Assembly (NCBI RefSeq): GCF_000764305.2
Contig: NW_025938090.1
Location: forward strand, 1-64,000
DNA from: Hyalella azteca
Taxonomy: Eukaryota; Arthropoda; Malacostraca; Amphipoda; Hyalellidae
DNA length: 64,000 nt
Direction: 5' to 3'
A program made the position numbers and the translations under genes. Shown piece after piece: positions 10,138 through 22,130 of this stretch (its first letter is position 1; each line of letters opens with the position of its first letter). The notes under the pieces were generated by a model. It had not been told where the DNA came from. It saw nothing but the letters and a program-made list of their open reading frames with translations, and made no database searches.

Positions 10138-12981
10138 TCAAGTTTGCACGGTATACTGGCAGATGAAGTTGTAGTCTGTGCTGCAAGGACAGTCCGCGAG
10201 CTCGTAGCTTGAGCCACGAAGCCTGGCACACGACTCGTTGTCGCCGTTGATTTCTATGGCGTCCCTATAATTGACGCGGTCACCCCAGTACCACTTGTCA
10301 TTCGTCTTGGTCAGGTCCACGTACCAGTTTTCTACGTGAGCCTTGTCTGTAAATAAGACATTATTCATCTTCATTCGAACAGAAATATTTTCAAACTTCT
10401 TGCAGAAAATGGTTAACTTCTAAAAAACAATTCCGGTTGGAAGACAATTTTCATTTGGATTTGAATTATACATGATTTAGTTTGGCCGGCTACAATACCC
10501 AACATTTCCTGTAATTCGGTGCAGGCAACCCTCCTAATTTCTTCATCTCTAAGTTTGAATATTAACCTCCTAATTTCTTCGCCTGTAATTTTGAATATTA
10601 AAGCTCGATCCAGCTTCCAGCACCGTTCATAGCCAGCCCACAAGCCAGATATTCTTCACCACTGCCAAGGACGCCACATTTTCACTATTGATCGTCCGCT
10701 TTATCTGCCCTATGGATTGAGACTTCGAGCGTGTGTCTCGTCTGTGATGGCAGCCTTGAGGTGCGGGACGATCTGAAGGCGATAACAACAGCTCGTCTTC
10801 TAAAGGGTGGATAGCTAGAGGTCAGCATAGCCCAGGTCCACAGTGCGATTCATATACCTTCCCGAGCGTAACGCAGCCGAGCATCTTCACGGCTTTTGAC
10901 ACAAAGCGCCCACCACAACAGCGCCGTTCAGTCACAGGCCGGAGCGCATACAGGCCGGAGCACAACTGGCCGGGGCGCAACAGGCCCTACCGCAAAAGCT
11001 ACTCCTAACGTAACCTAACCAAACCTAACCTAACCTGCGCCGCCTGTTGCGGTAGGGCCTGTTGCGCTGCGACGCTGTGGAGCAGTGGCTGTGTTGTGCA
11101 AAGCGGATTTATTGTTAGTCGGAGTTACCAACAGCTCATTGGTCTGAGGCTATGTGCAGATATTGCATGCTGATGGTTGGCGTTTGACCCAGGGCCTGTT
11201 TACGAGTCAATTTTGTTACCCACGGCTGCGCTCCCCTTCTAACGGAGGACGGGTCTCGGCGAGACCTCAGGAGAGGACCGGATGCTGCAGGTTGGCTGTC
11301 CCTACACTGAAGCTCAGGGGTATGAGGCAACTTGAAGCTCCGGCCAGTTTCCATTATGAACAACTGTCTCAGTTTCACTGCTACTCTCACTCAAAAATCA
11401 AACCTTCCTTGTCTTCCAGTTGAATTCATTAGTTAACCATTTTATTATAGCCCCTTTATTTTAAAATTACCATACATTTTTTAAGAGCACAGCTGCCAGG
11501 TTCGTAAATTTGAACGTTTGACGATATTCTGGACCCTAATATTTAGCTTATGCTAATTTCCTATCACATAAATTTGTAGCGGTTCATTCAAATCAGTTGG
11601 CCTTTATTTGATAGGATAGACCGCAAGGAACTTAGTGCATCAGTTTCTCTGTGCTACCTGGCTGGCTTGCACTGGTCAGGCGAAGCTCCTGATCCCGATT
11701 CAGAGGATTTCCACCGGGCAGCAGCTCGGGCCACTTCACTTTTTTCAAGTTTTATTGTGTTCACCTAACACAATCCCAATTTAATGAATTCAGTATCTTT
11801 GAAATATTTTCGTTACGTTGTTACTTATGTGAAGCTTAAACTTTCCACCCACTGAAAAGGGAGGTCGCGCTAAAGTTTTGGTACACTTTTGTTATAAAAA
11901 ATAATAGTTATATTTTTCTTCGATCAGCATTTGCGATTTTTTCAATAAATTGCCCAAAAATTTATAAAATATTCAGCCTATTGCAGACATATTGTGGAAA
12001 TGCCTACTTCGGCCTCGAGAGTTCCTGTCACACAATATAATTAATTCTCTCGTCAAGATACCTTATTTTTATGACTCCCTAATTTATACTATGCACATGG
12101 AACTAATTTCCCACATTTTGGTCTTGGTGAATATCGATGAAAGAATGCCACAGATGTCTATAGGGGAGTGGACAATATGAACAAATGTGATAGAGGGAGA
12201 ATATGAAAACGAATGCGATAAATACGCTTGCCGCTCTACACTCACTTTTCTTTATGTAGTCCACCAAGCTGTTCAGTTCTCCACCAGAAGACGGGAAGGC
12301 CAGTGAGCTCGTTGCAGGACACTTGGTTTTGGCCGTGGCTTGGTCGGCCGTCTCCGATGAGAAGAAGTAGCAAATCCCTCCCAGCCTGACGAAGTTGTCT
12401 GCGCACTCTGTAAAATGAATAAAATATTATAAAAGAAAATGAAATTTACGTAATGATATATATGAAATAAATAGCACAAACTAAATACTCGTTTATTTTG
12501 ATTTTTTACACTGTTCTCCAGCCCCACTTTTCAGCATATGAAAATGCCTCGAGAGCATCGTCACCTTTCTTGACGTAGGTGGTGGCCGTATTTCGGCTAG
12601 TGAGCCTGGTTTGTACGCCGAAATGAAGACTGAAATAACACGTGACGTTGGTCGAAACTTCTTCTGAGGCTACGGCTTGGCAGGCTGGGTTCACGTAGCA
12701 ATCAATGATGCATTTGCCTGCAAAATTCAGTCAAATTCTTCTGTACATAAAATATCAATAAAAAATGTTACAATGATTATGACTAGAACGTTGTAAAAAG
12801 ATTTTCTTAAGAGAACTAGCAAATGGTCAATCTCTATTCCCTTTTGATACTCACATGGCTTCGTGACTACAGTTTTCGAAGTGACATCTGTATCCATCAT
12901 CATGGAATTGTCGTGTATTTCAAGTTTCCTTTCCACAGCGCAGACGCTGTAGACCAGCACCAGCAAGTACGCGAGTCTCAT
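10138..12981 (-). CDS. Secreted C-type lectin domain protein (four exons, 216 aa)
   Basis: The predicted coding exons on the minus strand are 12,981-12,855, 12,717-12,565, 12,407-12,246 and 10,346-10,138. All introns are GT...AG and interrupt codons after the first base. The exon lengths (127, 153, 162 and 209) sum to 651 bases, an exact frame ending at TGA. Residues 1-15 are a signal peptide (MRLAYLLVLVYSVCA). Residues 43-93 form a small cysteine-rich module (C43, C45, C49, C55, C69; N-V-T sequon at 66-68) that could be a PAN/apple-like domain. Residues 95-212 are a long-form C-type lectin domain. Its cysteines are C95, C106, C123, C187, C200, C202 and C210; WYVDL stands in for the WIGL motif and WYWGD follows. 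The EPN/QPD and WND calcium motifs are absent, so calcium-dependent sugar binding is doubtful. Arthropod relatives act as secreted immune recognition proteins. The exon structure is inferred from splice consensus and frame; the exon 2 donor (AAAG/GTGACG) is the least certain. Confidence 0.85.
10920..11067. repeat. GC-rich repeat plus 21-bp inverted repeat around a telomere-like tract (lectin intron 3)
   Basis: Short direct repeats (caggccggagcgca-like) lead into gcgcaacaggccctaccgcaa (10,975-10,995), whose exact reverse complement is 11,047-11,067. The 51-base loop contains several CCTAA units (cctaacctaacct), the complement of the arthropod telomere repeat TTAGG. It lies inside the 1.9-kb third intron of the lectin gene. 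Confidence 0.85.
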
Positions 12982-13053
12982 TGCGGTGGGGCGGCGCACC
13001 CACGAAAAGGTGCAGGGGTTGACTTTAAATGAAATATCTAGTGATATTTCATA

Positions 13054-13059
13054 GTTATA
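13054..13059 (-). promoter_or_regulatory. Weak TATA-like element upstream of the lectin start
   Basis: TATAAC on the minus strand, about 73 bases upstream of the lectin ATG. An imperfect TATA box in AT-rich DNA; plausible by distance only. Confidence 0.2.
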
Positions 13060-13066
13060 CGAGACT

Positions 13067-15907
13067 TGGGAGTGTGAAGCAATTAATTTAAAAGTTGTGA
13101 AATGTCCTGAAATGGAATGCACAGTGGAATTTTAGATTCATGCACGAGGGTTCTATGGCAAAAAGTTCTAAGTCTTTCTTTCAATTTCTCAAGGACTTCT
13201 CGAAGCTAAGCTGTTGACTGCTTAGTGTTATTTTACGATTATTGATTGGTTTTGCAAGGATAAACTAGGGAGTTCTTGAATGTAGGGAGTTTGTAGGCTA
13301 CAGCTGACTTCCCGCCCTATTAAAATCAAATTATTTAATCATTGCCACAGATTATTATAAAGACTTAATTGTTCTCCTTCTTGTTCTCATAATTGAACAC
13401 ATCGATGAATTCCCGGATAACAACATCATTAAATTTATTTATTTAAATTATCCACAAAATTAACCAGCTCTTCCATACATTTTGTTCCTGCTAAACTAAC
13501 ATTTCTATCAATATTCAGCAAGAGAAAGAAACTAATTTGATTAGGATAAAAATTGATCTCAGTTCGATGAATCGATTATCATTCGTTTACTTGTCGATTA
13601 ATCTAATCTGAAATTAATATCTCGAAATTAATTTTAGTTTTTATTTTTGAAAACATTCTGAATAGTTTTCCGCATTTTGTAAAAAAGGTTTTTAGTCGAG
13701 GCAATTAAGCATTTTTAGCTCAAAATAGTTGTAGTCAGTCCGAGCTAGCGAATATTTTTGCAATTTAATTAATTGTAAGTCAAAGCAAATGAATATTTTT
13801 ACCAGTCTGAAGATAATTATTCGAAGCAAGTGATTTATTTTCCAATTCAAATAATTATCGGTTGAAGCGACCGGACATTTTTTCAATTAAAATAATTATC
13901 AATCGAAACAAGGGAACACAATCAACACCGTTGAGTGCACCTAAGCCGAGGCTGCGATGCATTCCAATGCTTTAAGTCATTTTTCGTACAAAATCAATAA
14001 TCGCAAAATATAAACTTACCCTAACGTTGAAAAATTTTCTCTTTACATTTACCTAGGTTTATTAAAATTTACGATTTGGTTAATAATTAGGATTTATAAC
14101 GAAGCTGGAGCTCGAAAAAATCACACTACCCTGCTCGACTGACGCTAGTGCAGTGAAAACCTTATTCTTTTCTCGCCGTCAACGAACAAGTATCGGTGTA
14201 ACTACCTACCAAATTATCGCTGCATACTTTATTGAACAATCAATACTTTGGTCCAGTATTTTCCAGTAGCATTAAACCATGTCTTGACTACCGCCTGACT
14301 AGTGAAAACCGTTGACGTTTTGAAGTAGTGTAGTGGAGCGCGCGTGCAATAAAAATAATAAATTCATGAGGCCAGAGATTAACTTGGAGCGCCTGCTTAA
14401 TCGGTGAATGAATATTTTATTATTGATACAGTGAGTGAAGAGTTTTGAACGACGTCGAAGGTTCGTTGGTTGAGATGGTGACGCGAAAAGTATACACGCT
14501 GTATATTACATAAACACACTGTGTGATATGTAAAAAAGAATAGAATGAACATTGTTTTTTATGGCACACATGCGTACGAGTATTGATCCACGTGCACATA
14601 AGCTGTACATGTACACACGCCTATATATGTGTACAATTAACGACCAGGGAATGCATCACAATTTCCAAGGAGTCGGACAATTCTTTAGAAGACGTTGTTA
14701 GATAAAAAGGCAGGTTTATCAAGTAAAAATAAATATTCTCTGGTCATTAATTAAAAACATAAATAAACAAGAAAATTCTACCATCAAATACTAATACACC
14801 TATATGTATTATATGTAATATGCGAACACAAGCTTGAAATCTATTTTTCTGAGCAAATGATGCATATATGTACATCAATAATTATCCTGAATTTAAAAAA
14901 TAACCTTAAATTATAAATAAAATTTTGGCTCATGTACACATTAACTTTTGATAAAATGCACATTGAATTTTAGTCTTATCATTGAGTAAATCGGAACTAT
15001 AAGCATTCGTCGAGTTGAAGATTACAAACGGGATCGTCTATATTGAAATATTTCTATTCTGTGAAAACCAAGCAATTCAAGAAACAACTCATACTTTCGT
15101 TTGGCGTGTTGTGTTCTAATCTTAAAAGTTGTCAAACTTTAAACATTCCAGCTTAATCAGCAGCTATGAACAAAAGTTCAAGATTAAAAACTTATTTTAT
15201 TCGAGAATATGCTACAGTTTTATGCCTCGCGTGCAGGACGCATTTAAAACTTCGTTAGATTGGAACATGCAGCGTGCCGTCATCGACCAGGAACACAATT
15301 TCTTTACCCCTTCGCCAGCCTCGGGACATAAAACAATGAATTTTATTTTCGAAGTACATTTTATGAAACCATTGAGTTTATGATATCGACGTAAATCTAC
15401 TAAAACAGCGTGCAAAAAAATGTATTTCGTGGTTATATTCTATCTGTACAGGGCAATTATGAACCGAAACAACTTGACCCAACTGCCACAACTTCATTAG
15501 TAGTAAAATCTCGCTAAATTCAGAAATAGTGATTTTTCATTATCATTTAAAAGTTGAAAAATTCTGAGCTTTAATTTGTTCCACTTCACGCATCATAATA
15601 ACTCTACCAAAAAATGGAAGCTAAGCAAATGCCATGAAATTTCTTGATCTCTTCGCCAGAAATATTTATTTACACACAAATATTTATTTGATTTTCGAAG
15701 TTTGAACGATTACGAGAATATCTCTACTACTACTCTGCCCAGTTATATGCCCTGAGAATTTAAATTTTGAGAGAAATGATTCCCAAATCCAAGTTAAACA
15801 ATTAAAATATAAAAACATCAAAAGAAGATGAAGGGTAATATACATTAATTGATATATATATATATATATTTATTTATAAACGAGTGGATTGTCGGCAAGT
15901 CAGAATT
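13067..15907. other. No gene recognised; AT-rich DNA upstream of the lectin
   Basis: Nothing with coding character or a recognisable element. A short (TA)n run occurs at about 15,853-15,870. Confidence 0.45.
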
Positions 15908-16115
15908 ATTCTCAATGCTATTGTATTCGACATACTAGTGTGTTCTCAATACTAGTATATTCTCAATACTATTAAATTATCAATACTAGTGAATTCTCAA
16001 TACTATTATATTCTCAATGCTAGTCATTCTCAATACTAGTACATATATTATCAATACTATTATATTTTCAACACTAGTATATTCTCAATGCCATTATATT
16101 ATCAATACTTAATAT
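15908..16115. repeat. 17-bp minisatellite, ~11 copies
   Basis: The unit ttctcaatactagtata repeats with substitutions. Many copies contain ACTAGT or ACTATT at the same place, and a few are lengthened or shortened by one to four bases. Confidence 0.9.
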
Positions 16116-16729
16116 CCTCATGTCGTAGCCAGGTACCGGGTGTACAACACACAACTGATCGGTGACCTTGCAGAAAGATTTAAGCCGTTGCATTCACGGC
16201 TGATGTGTTCGAAATTAGTAATTCACGGCAGGGCTTCCGTAAAAATCACAGATCAAGTTGACTACCTTGTGCATTTTTTACAGCTAATTTAGTGAACCTA
16301 ATTATATAGGAAGTTAGGTGAAAAATTAATCTTTTTAGCTGAATACACAATGACCACATTTTCACAGCTCGAACAAGCGAATCACCGCTCCAATTACGAA
16401 GAATTTATCAAAACTGCCCACCGATTATTGTAACGCACCTTCTGTTCCGAGGCTGCTGCACATGTGTAAAAATATTTATCTTCTTGAGCGTGGTCATCAA
16501 TTACGCTCATTTGTACCTGGTATTACAAACACATATGTTATTCTAATGGCGGGTATTCTAATTACATGCTGTTAGAATGATGCATGCATGGTCATTTAAT
16601 TTTTTTAGTGTGACTAGCAAAAAATGATCAGAATTTAGCTCAGAGTGTCAGCTAAGTCTTTTTAAATTAGTTATCCAGTCAATAACTATGGTTATTTAAT
16701 TCGCATTTGGACCGAACTGTAAGGATTTA

Positions 16730-17470
16730 TACACTTTTCAACGGCACAAATGCTTTATGAATTTCATTTGCGTCAGTTCAGTCGTTGTTTGATTTAGGTT
16801 TACAGTTAATTATTGTAGCATTCAACTCTTATGTTGATCAAACTCTAGATATTTCTTCAATTTAAAATGGTACCAATTTATGTTATGTTCGTAGGTGCCA
16901 TTTCCGAATCGACTTTTCCGTCAATAAATTTCATGATTCAACAGTGAATATTAACCAACTTGAGAAAATCTTTCACGTGTTAAACGCGCAGTGGCTGTAG
17001 GAATTTCATACGTGGCAATTCAGCGATTTTAAAATTGGACTTGCTGGTTATAACTCTAAATAATAATTCAACGTAAAATATCACCAATCCCGGACAATAC
17101 ATCATTTTCTCCATTTTGTAAAGGCTGTAGTAATTCATTTGTGCAAGTTTAACGTTCCTAAATTGGGTCAACCGGTAATGCCTTCGTGATTCAACGCCTA
17201 ATATGTCCTAACCAACGGAATTCACTCACTGCCAACTTCACTTCCCAACTGCGCTCTGGAAGTATGAAATTCAGTTTATTCGTTTCTGATTCAGGTTTCC
17301 AGCCGATAACTGTCGTACTTCAACTCGTATTGCCGCCAAACTGGAGGAATTCATCCATTTTTCAAAAGGAAAAATGTTGTGTGAATTTCATTCAGTTCAG
17401 TCGTTTCCAGATTAATTTTTCAGCAAGTAATGATGAAACTTGAGTGGCATTAGCACCAAACTCGTGTTAT
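16730..17470. repeat. Degenerate tandem units (roughly 150 bp)
   Basis: Segments such as tgaatttcattcagttcagt, gattcaggttt / gatttaggttt and ttcaactcktattg recur at irregular spacing (e.g. 16,756, 17,262, 17,389). This suggests an old tandem array with strong divergence. Boundaries and period are approximate. Confidence 0.4.
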
Positions 17471-17576
17471 AGATGAGATATAACATGCCGCACTATAGCA
17501 TGCCAAACTCGAGATATAACAGGTCGCTCGTCAGCATGTTAAACTCAAGTTATAACATGCCGCACTTCATCTATAA
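17461..17576. repeat. Small nested repeat: inverted ends and internal direct repeats
   Basis: The ends ttatagatga and tcatctataa are inverted. Inside, tataacatgccgcact occurs twice as a direct repeat, along with further gcatgyyaaactc copies. No function suggested. Confidence 0.6.
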
Positions 17577-18128
17577 TTCCATCGTGAAAAATTTAAAACA
17601 CAAGGTGCAACTTTAAAATGATGATGGTGCAACAACGCCCTCACCGGAAGCAATTCGACTCAAAGCGTGTGCTAAGGTCACGCTTATAATGGAGATGCCA
17701 TTCAAAGTCGATTTCCCAAGTGAATCCTAAGCATTCTTAACATGACGCCTGGAACGAGTTGCTCTCTGATCTGAAAAGAAAATTGCATGATTGTCAAAGA
17801 AGCCGGGAAAAGCATAGAATACTTTCAACATTACGGCTTACGGGTGCGCTTTGGCTTATGTCTATAGCCGCTGCTGTCAAGATTCCTGCCCGGCTGTGGT
17901 CAATAACACGAGTTCGTGCCGGTTAATCAAGACTCAAATGTGATAGATGACTGGCGTATTTTAGCACAGCAGATTCAAATTTAATTCGCTAATTTGGAAT
18001 ACATAATATTATTCGAAGAGGAATAATTCATTTCTGACAGAACCTAATTTCCTGGCTTATAATTTGGCATAGTTATAATTATAATATATATAGTTATAAT
18101 TATAAAGTGGCTTATAATTTGGCATAGT
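17577..18128. other. No feature recognised
   Basis: No coding or RNA signal. The segment before the SINE contains a short direct repeat (tggcttataatttggcatag, twice at about 18,054 and 18,109). Confidence 0.4.
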
Positions 18129-18378
18129 GGGCAGGGTGGCCCAGTGGTTAAAGTTCCGAGTACCAAGATTGGCGCAGAGAGGCGCGGGTTCGATCCCAGC
18201 TCTGTGCGCCAGTTTCTGGTCAGAATCGGCAAGGAGGCCGGGCGGTTAAACACAGCAGAATTGAATCAGTGAGTTGTGTGTTCGAGATCACATCAAGCTG
18301 TGAATGTTCTGCAATGTTAAGAATCGGCGACAGGCCTATGGCCTAATAAACGCTGAAACCGCTATTATTATTATTATA
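18129..18378 (+). mobile_element. tRNA-derived SINE, copy 2
   Basis: Same family and orientation as the copy at 1531. Box A TGGCCCAGTGG is at 18,137-18,147 and box B GGTTCGATCCC at 18,187-18,197. The body ends with caggcctatggcctaataaa and the tail is (ATT)n. The flanking direct repeat of about 20 bases (ending ggcatag) immediately upstream is a local duplication, not a clear target-site duplication, since no copy follows the tail. Slightly better preserved in its tRNA-like part than copy 1. Confidence 0.85.
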
Positions 18379-18656
18379 GTTAAATACATGCAAACTGAGA
18401 TCCGGCTCTTACCTGTCAATATTTTTCACTGCACTTGTAGCATCACTCGTCTTATTATTTTTGACTTTGTAATCCTTATATAAATTAATTTTTAATGTGA
18501 TTCCCTTATCTTTTGAAATTGCACAGAATTTCAGGGTCCACCCAAATTCATTAAATTAATTTCTATGGCTGAAATGATTGGTAACGCAAGATGTTTGATC
18601 AGTCAAATGTGATGCAATTATTGAACGTTACTATTTTAGACTAAAGTACCCAGCAT

Positions 18657-18688
18657 CATGGTTGAACTAGTAGAATAGTTCAACCATG
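18657..18688. repeat. Perfect 13-bp inverted repeat, 6-nt loop
   Basis: catggttgaacta and tagttcaaccatg are exact complements separated by gtagaa, and the whole is flanked by agtacccag direct repeats on both sides. This may be a footprint of a small foldback insertion. Confidence 0.85.
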
Positions 18689-18909
18689 AGTACCCAGTAC
18701 CCTGTGTTAGCTCTGAGGCTGTTTCCTGGACTGAATTATATAATAATATACGTTTAAAAATTACTTATTAAAGACAACACTTCCAAAGAATCCAGTATCT
18801 CCAATCTTATAGATGTACAATGAATTTCTCATCTAATTTTCAAAAATTAAAAAATTAACTTTTCAATTTTTTTAATACATTTAAATTTTTTAATATATAT
18901 AATTTTTTA

Positions 18910-20153
18910 AAACGTTTTTCTTAGCTTAGCTTCGCGTTTGTTTGTTTGTTTGTTTGTTTGTTTGTTTGTTGTTAACATTGACAACGAAAATTAGCCCACT
19001 TCTGATTGAGGTCGGGCTGTACGTTCACCATCAAATTTCCAAAATTCGTGTGTTGTGTGCTTTTCGCTTTAATCATAAATCTGCCCGAAACACGTTTTTT
19101 GGGGCGAGCCATTATTTATTTTCAACTTTTTAGTCCACAAGAAAAACGTGTTTTTTTACAGTATTTTTATGTATTTTATTTTAATGTTCTACACCACAAC
19201 TACGTGCAAGTTTCATTGGCAAATTTTCAGTTGCTGCGTTTACAAGTCTTTAGCCGAATTTCAACATTATCATATACAACAATTCCTCATTTACAATATT
19301 CTCCTGACATGAACTACATTCAGTATATGAGCAGAAAATGTGCATATATGCGTAAATAGATCGCACTAGAGATCGCGGCAAGACACATGCAGTTATGTTC
19401 GAACGCCTCGATTCAAGAATAAATTAGTTGGTAATGCAATAATTTTTTAACGTAGCCGCAGGCTTTTAACGTAGTGTTCAGTAGCTAAGGATGAGATGCG
19501 AGTCATTACTTTTCCATTTCAAGTAAAAAATTTTGGTCCTAAATTATATTTGATTTAAAATTAAAAATAAATTAAATATAAATTGTCAACAGCTTAAATT
19601 GTACTCATTACATGACACTGATGTACAGGTCAGTGGTCGTTGCCGAGTGGCCTAGTAAGAACTCCAACAAGTGATTATATTAAAGGTCCCTGATTTATCT
19701 TAACATAGGAAATGAAGATTTAAAATCGGCTAAATAATGACGACTAAGTATTAGAAATAATTAAAGTTTCATGAAAACTGGCTATATAACAAGCTTTTAC
19801 TTGCAATTAAAAGCTGTAAATTTTTCGTCTACTTAACGGTTCAAAATTGATGATCCGCCAGTTCATCGTGGTTCTCGGGACGGCCTCTTCAAATAAATAA
19901 TGGAATTTTAACGCTAAAGCCTATATTTCTTAATGGCCGACACGACAATTTTATGTAAGCTTTGAGGAGCGCATTAGTGGATACTAATGCGACTGGCCGG
20001 GTGTCCAATATACAAATTATGGCCAATATTCCACAGGGAAATAAGTACAAATGCAATATACGAACGACATTTGACACATGCCCAAATTTGTGATGCAATT
20101 TACTTGAGATTTTGTTATCAGAATAATGGTGGACTATAGAAAACGACGTAAGT
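18910..20153 (-). repeat. Dispersed repeat module, right arm of the inverted pair
   Basis: Reverse complement of the module at 4393-5935, starting beside a (GTTT)n tract at 18,931-18,969 and ending at cgacgtaag near 20,153. It is the simpler copy: the block carrying agtccacaagaaaaacgtg is present once. Both copies contain the same apparent short open frame (here 20,098-19,889 on the minus strand), which resembles no known protein. Probably a non-autonomous mobile unit, but no terminal inverted repeats or target duplications are evident. Confidence 0.8.
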
Positions 20154-20159
20154 TTATCT

Positions 20160-22130
20160 TCTTATAACAAGTATTTGACGAAATTAGCAATGTTTATTTT
20201 AAGTGAAACCATATATTGTCATTATCCATGCTATTGAGCTGTGATGATAAAAAATAAATTAGCATATTATGAAAATAATAATTTTCTTCAGAAGCAAGGC
20301 CGCATAAAAAATGACGGATGGTATACTCCGATATAAATGTTGTCAAGCCTCCATTTCCGAGCTATCTTTTTCAAAAACAGGCAAGAACGTTGCATTCATG
20401 TAATATCTTATTGTTATATAAACATATATCCAGGCGAGTTTTACTCGAAGTTATAATCGTCTTCATTCTGTAAACGCAACCGGAAAATATATTCATTTGC
20501 GACTGTTCCTTGAACGTGGCGCTGGGACAGCCGACAGGGAACGTTTTGCAATGTAAAATGACCTGATTAAACGTTATTTTCTGTGAAAATTGCTGCGGTG
20601 CTCATATTCGTTAGTGCTACTTACCGAAAGTAAGCAGCATATATTTTGTACAAATGGAGATACAGTAGCTTATCATCATATATGAAAATACCTAATAAAT
20701 ACCAAGATAAAGAAGTTTAGAAATATCTATTTTATAATTACCGAGAGGAAGTAGTTCAGCAGCATCTGTTGTATACAAATTCTTGGTATGATTAAATTAA
20801 CATGGTGAGATTCAAAGAAGGTAACGATTGCATTCTTTAATGAATTAATATTAAACTTCGATGAGAATTACATTAGTTATTAATTCAAGAAAATTTTTGT
20901 TCCACAATGATTTTGTTAACTATTCACCCATAGTGCAATTATTTATGACAAAAGTATTGTTGAATATTATTTTTGTCATAATATTTTCGCAAATTATGCA
21001 TCTTTTTAGAGTTTTAATTCTCATAACAAGTATTTGCCGGAATTTGCATAATTCATTTTCAATGAATTTATATATCACAGTTTACCGTTCATATTGTCGA
21101 ATCCATATAGAAATAAAAGATTAGTTGATTAAAAAATAGAAAAATATTCTTCGGCAGCGAGCGACCGCACAGAAAATGAAAACATATGCGTCACTTAAGA
21201 ATAAACGATGTCATGACGCCATCTCTGAGCGATCACTTTCAAGAACAGGCAAGCAAATAGCATTTATGTAATATCTTACTGTTCTATGGATAAACACCTG
21301 CTCAAGTGAGTTTTATTTGGAGTGATGATCTCCATCATTCTGTAAACGCAACGTGATAATATTTCATTTACGACTGCTCCGTGAACGCGGCGCTGGGACA
21401 GGAAACATATTGCAACAGAAAATGAGATTTAACATTATTTTCTGTTAAAATTGCTGCTATGCTCGTATTTTTTAGTCATAATTTCCGAAACAAGCAGCAT
21501 ATATTTAGTACAAATCGATAGACAGTAGCTTATCATCATATTTTTAAATACATAATAAATACCGAGATAAAGAAGCTTAACTGCAGCTATTTTTTTACTT
21601 GCCGAGAGAAAGTAGTTTAGCAGCATCTATTGTATACTACTTCGTGGTATGATCAAATTAACAGGGTGAGGTTTAAACAAGCTGACAATTGTCTTCTATG
21701 ATAGAATGATATCGGACTTCGACGAAATTTACATTAGTTACTTACCTAAGAAAATTTTTGCTGAATAACAATTATGAGAAGTAACCGCTTATAATGCAAT
21801 TATTTTATACAAAAATAGTGTTTAGTATTATTTTTTTCCAAATTTCCTACCCATCAGACCTTTCAAAAGTTCGGACCTATCATAAGTTTCCGTTCTCATA
21901 ACGTTTATCTGACGAAACTTGCAAAATGAATATCATGCAAATTTATATAGTCAATTTCTTTACGCGTTTCGCAATTGGGATGAAAAATACTTTAGTTAGT
22001 TATGAATATAAAAATTTACTTCTGGAGCGATCGGCCGCACAGAAAATAACATTGGATGCTTTATACTTGTATAAATGATGTCATGCCTCGCTCCTGCTCC
22101 GAGCAAATCTGCATGCTTCCCAAGTTTTAA
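20160..22130. repeat. Satellite-like tandem units of ~0.87 kb (about 2.3 copies)
   Basis: Unit 1 starts near 20,160, unit 2 near 21,018 and a partial unit 3 near 21,894. Landmarks recur in the same order: ataacaagtatttgmcg, a gaccgcacagaaaat-like block, gcctcmatytcygagc, aacaggcaag, gtaatatctta, cattctgtaaacgcaac, ggcgctgggacag, attattttctgtraaaattg. Copies are clearly diverged from each other. No coding frame spans them. It directly abuts the right arm of the inverted repeat module. Confidence 0.75.

Noticed and set aside
10010..10231. Two 71-73-codon frames overlapping the last lectin exon
   Set aside because: They overlap the lectin exon in other frames and lack any family resemblance.
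19620..19660. tRNA-like gccgagtggcctagtaag in the repeat module
   Set aside because: Resembles a box A by chance; no box B follows at a suitable distance.
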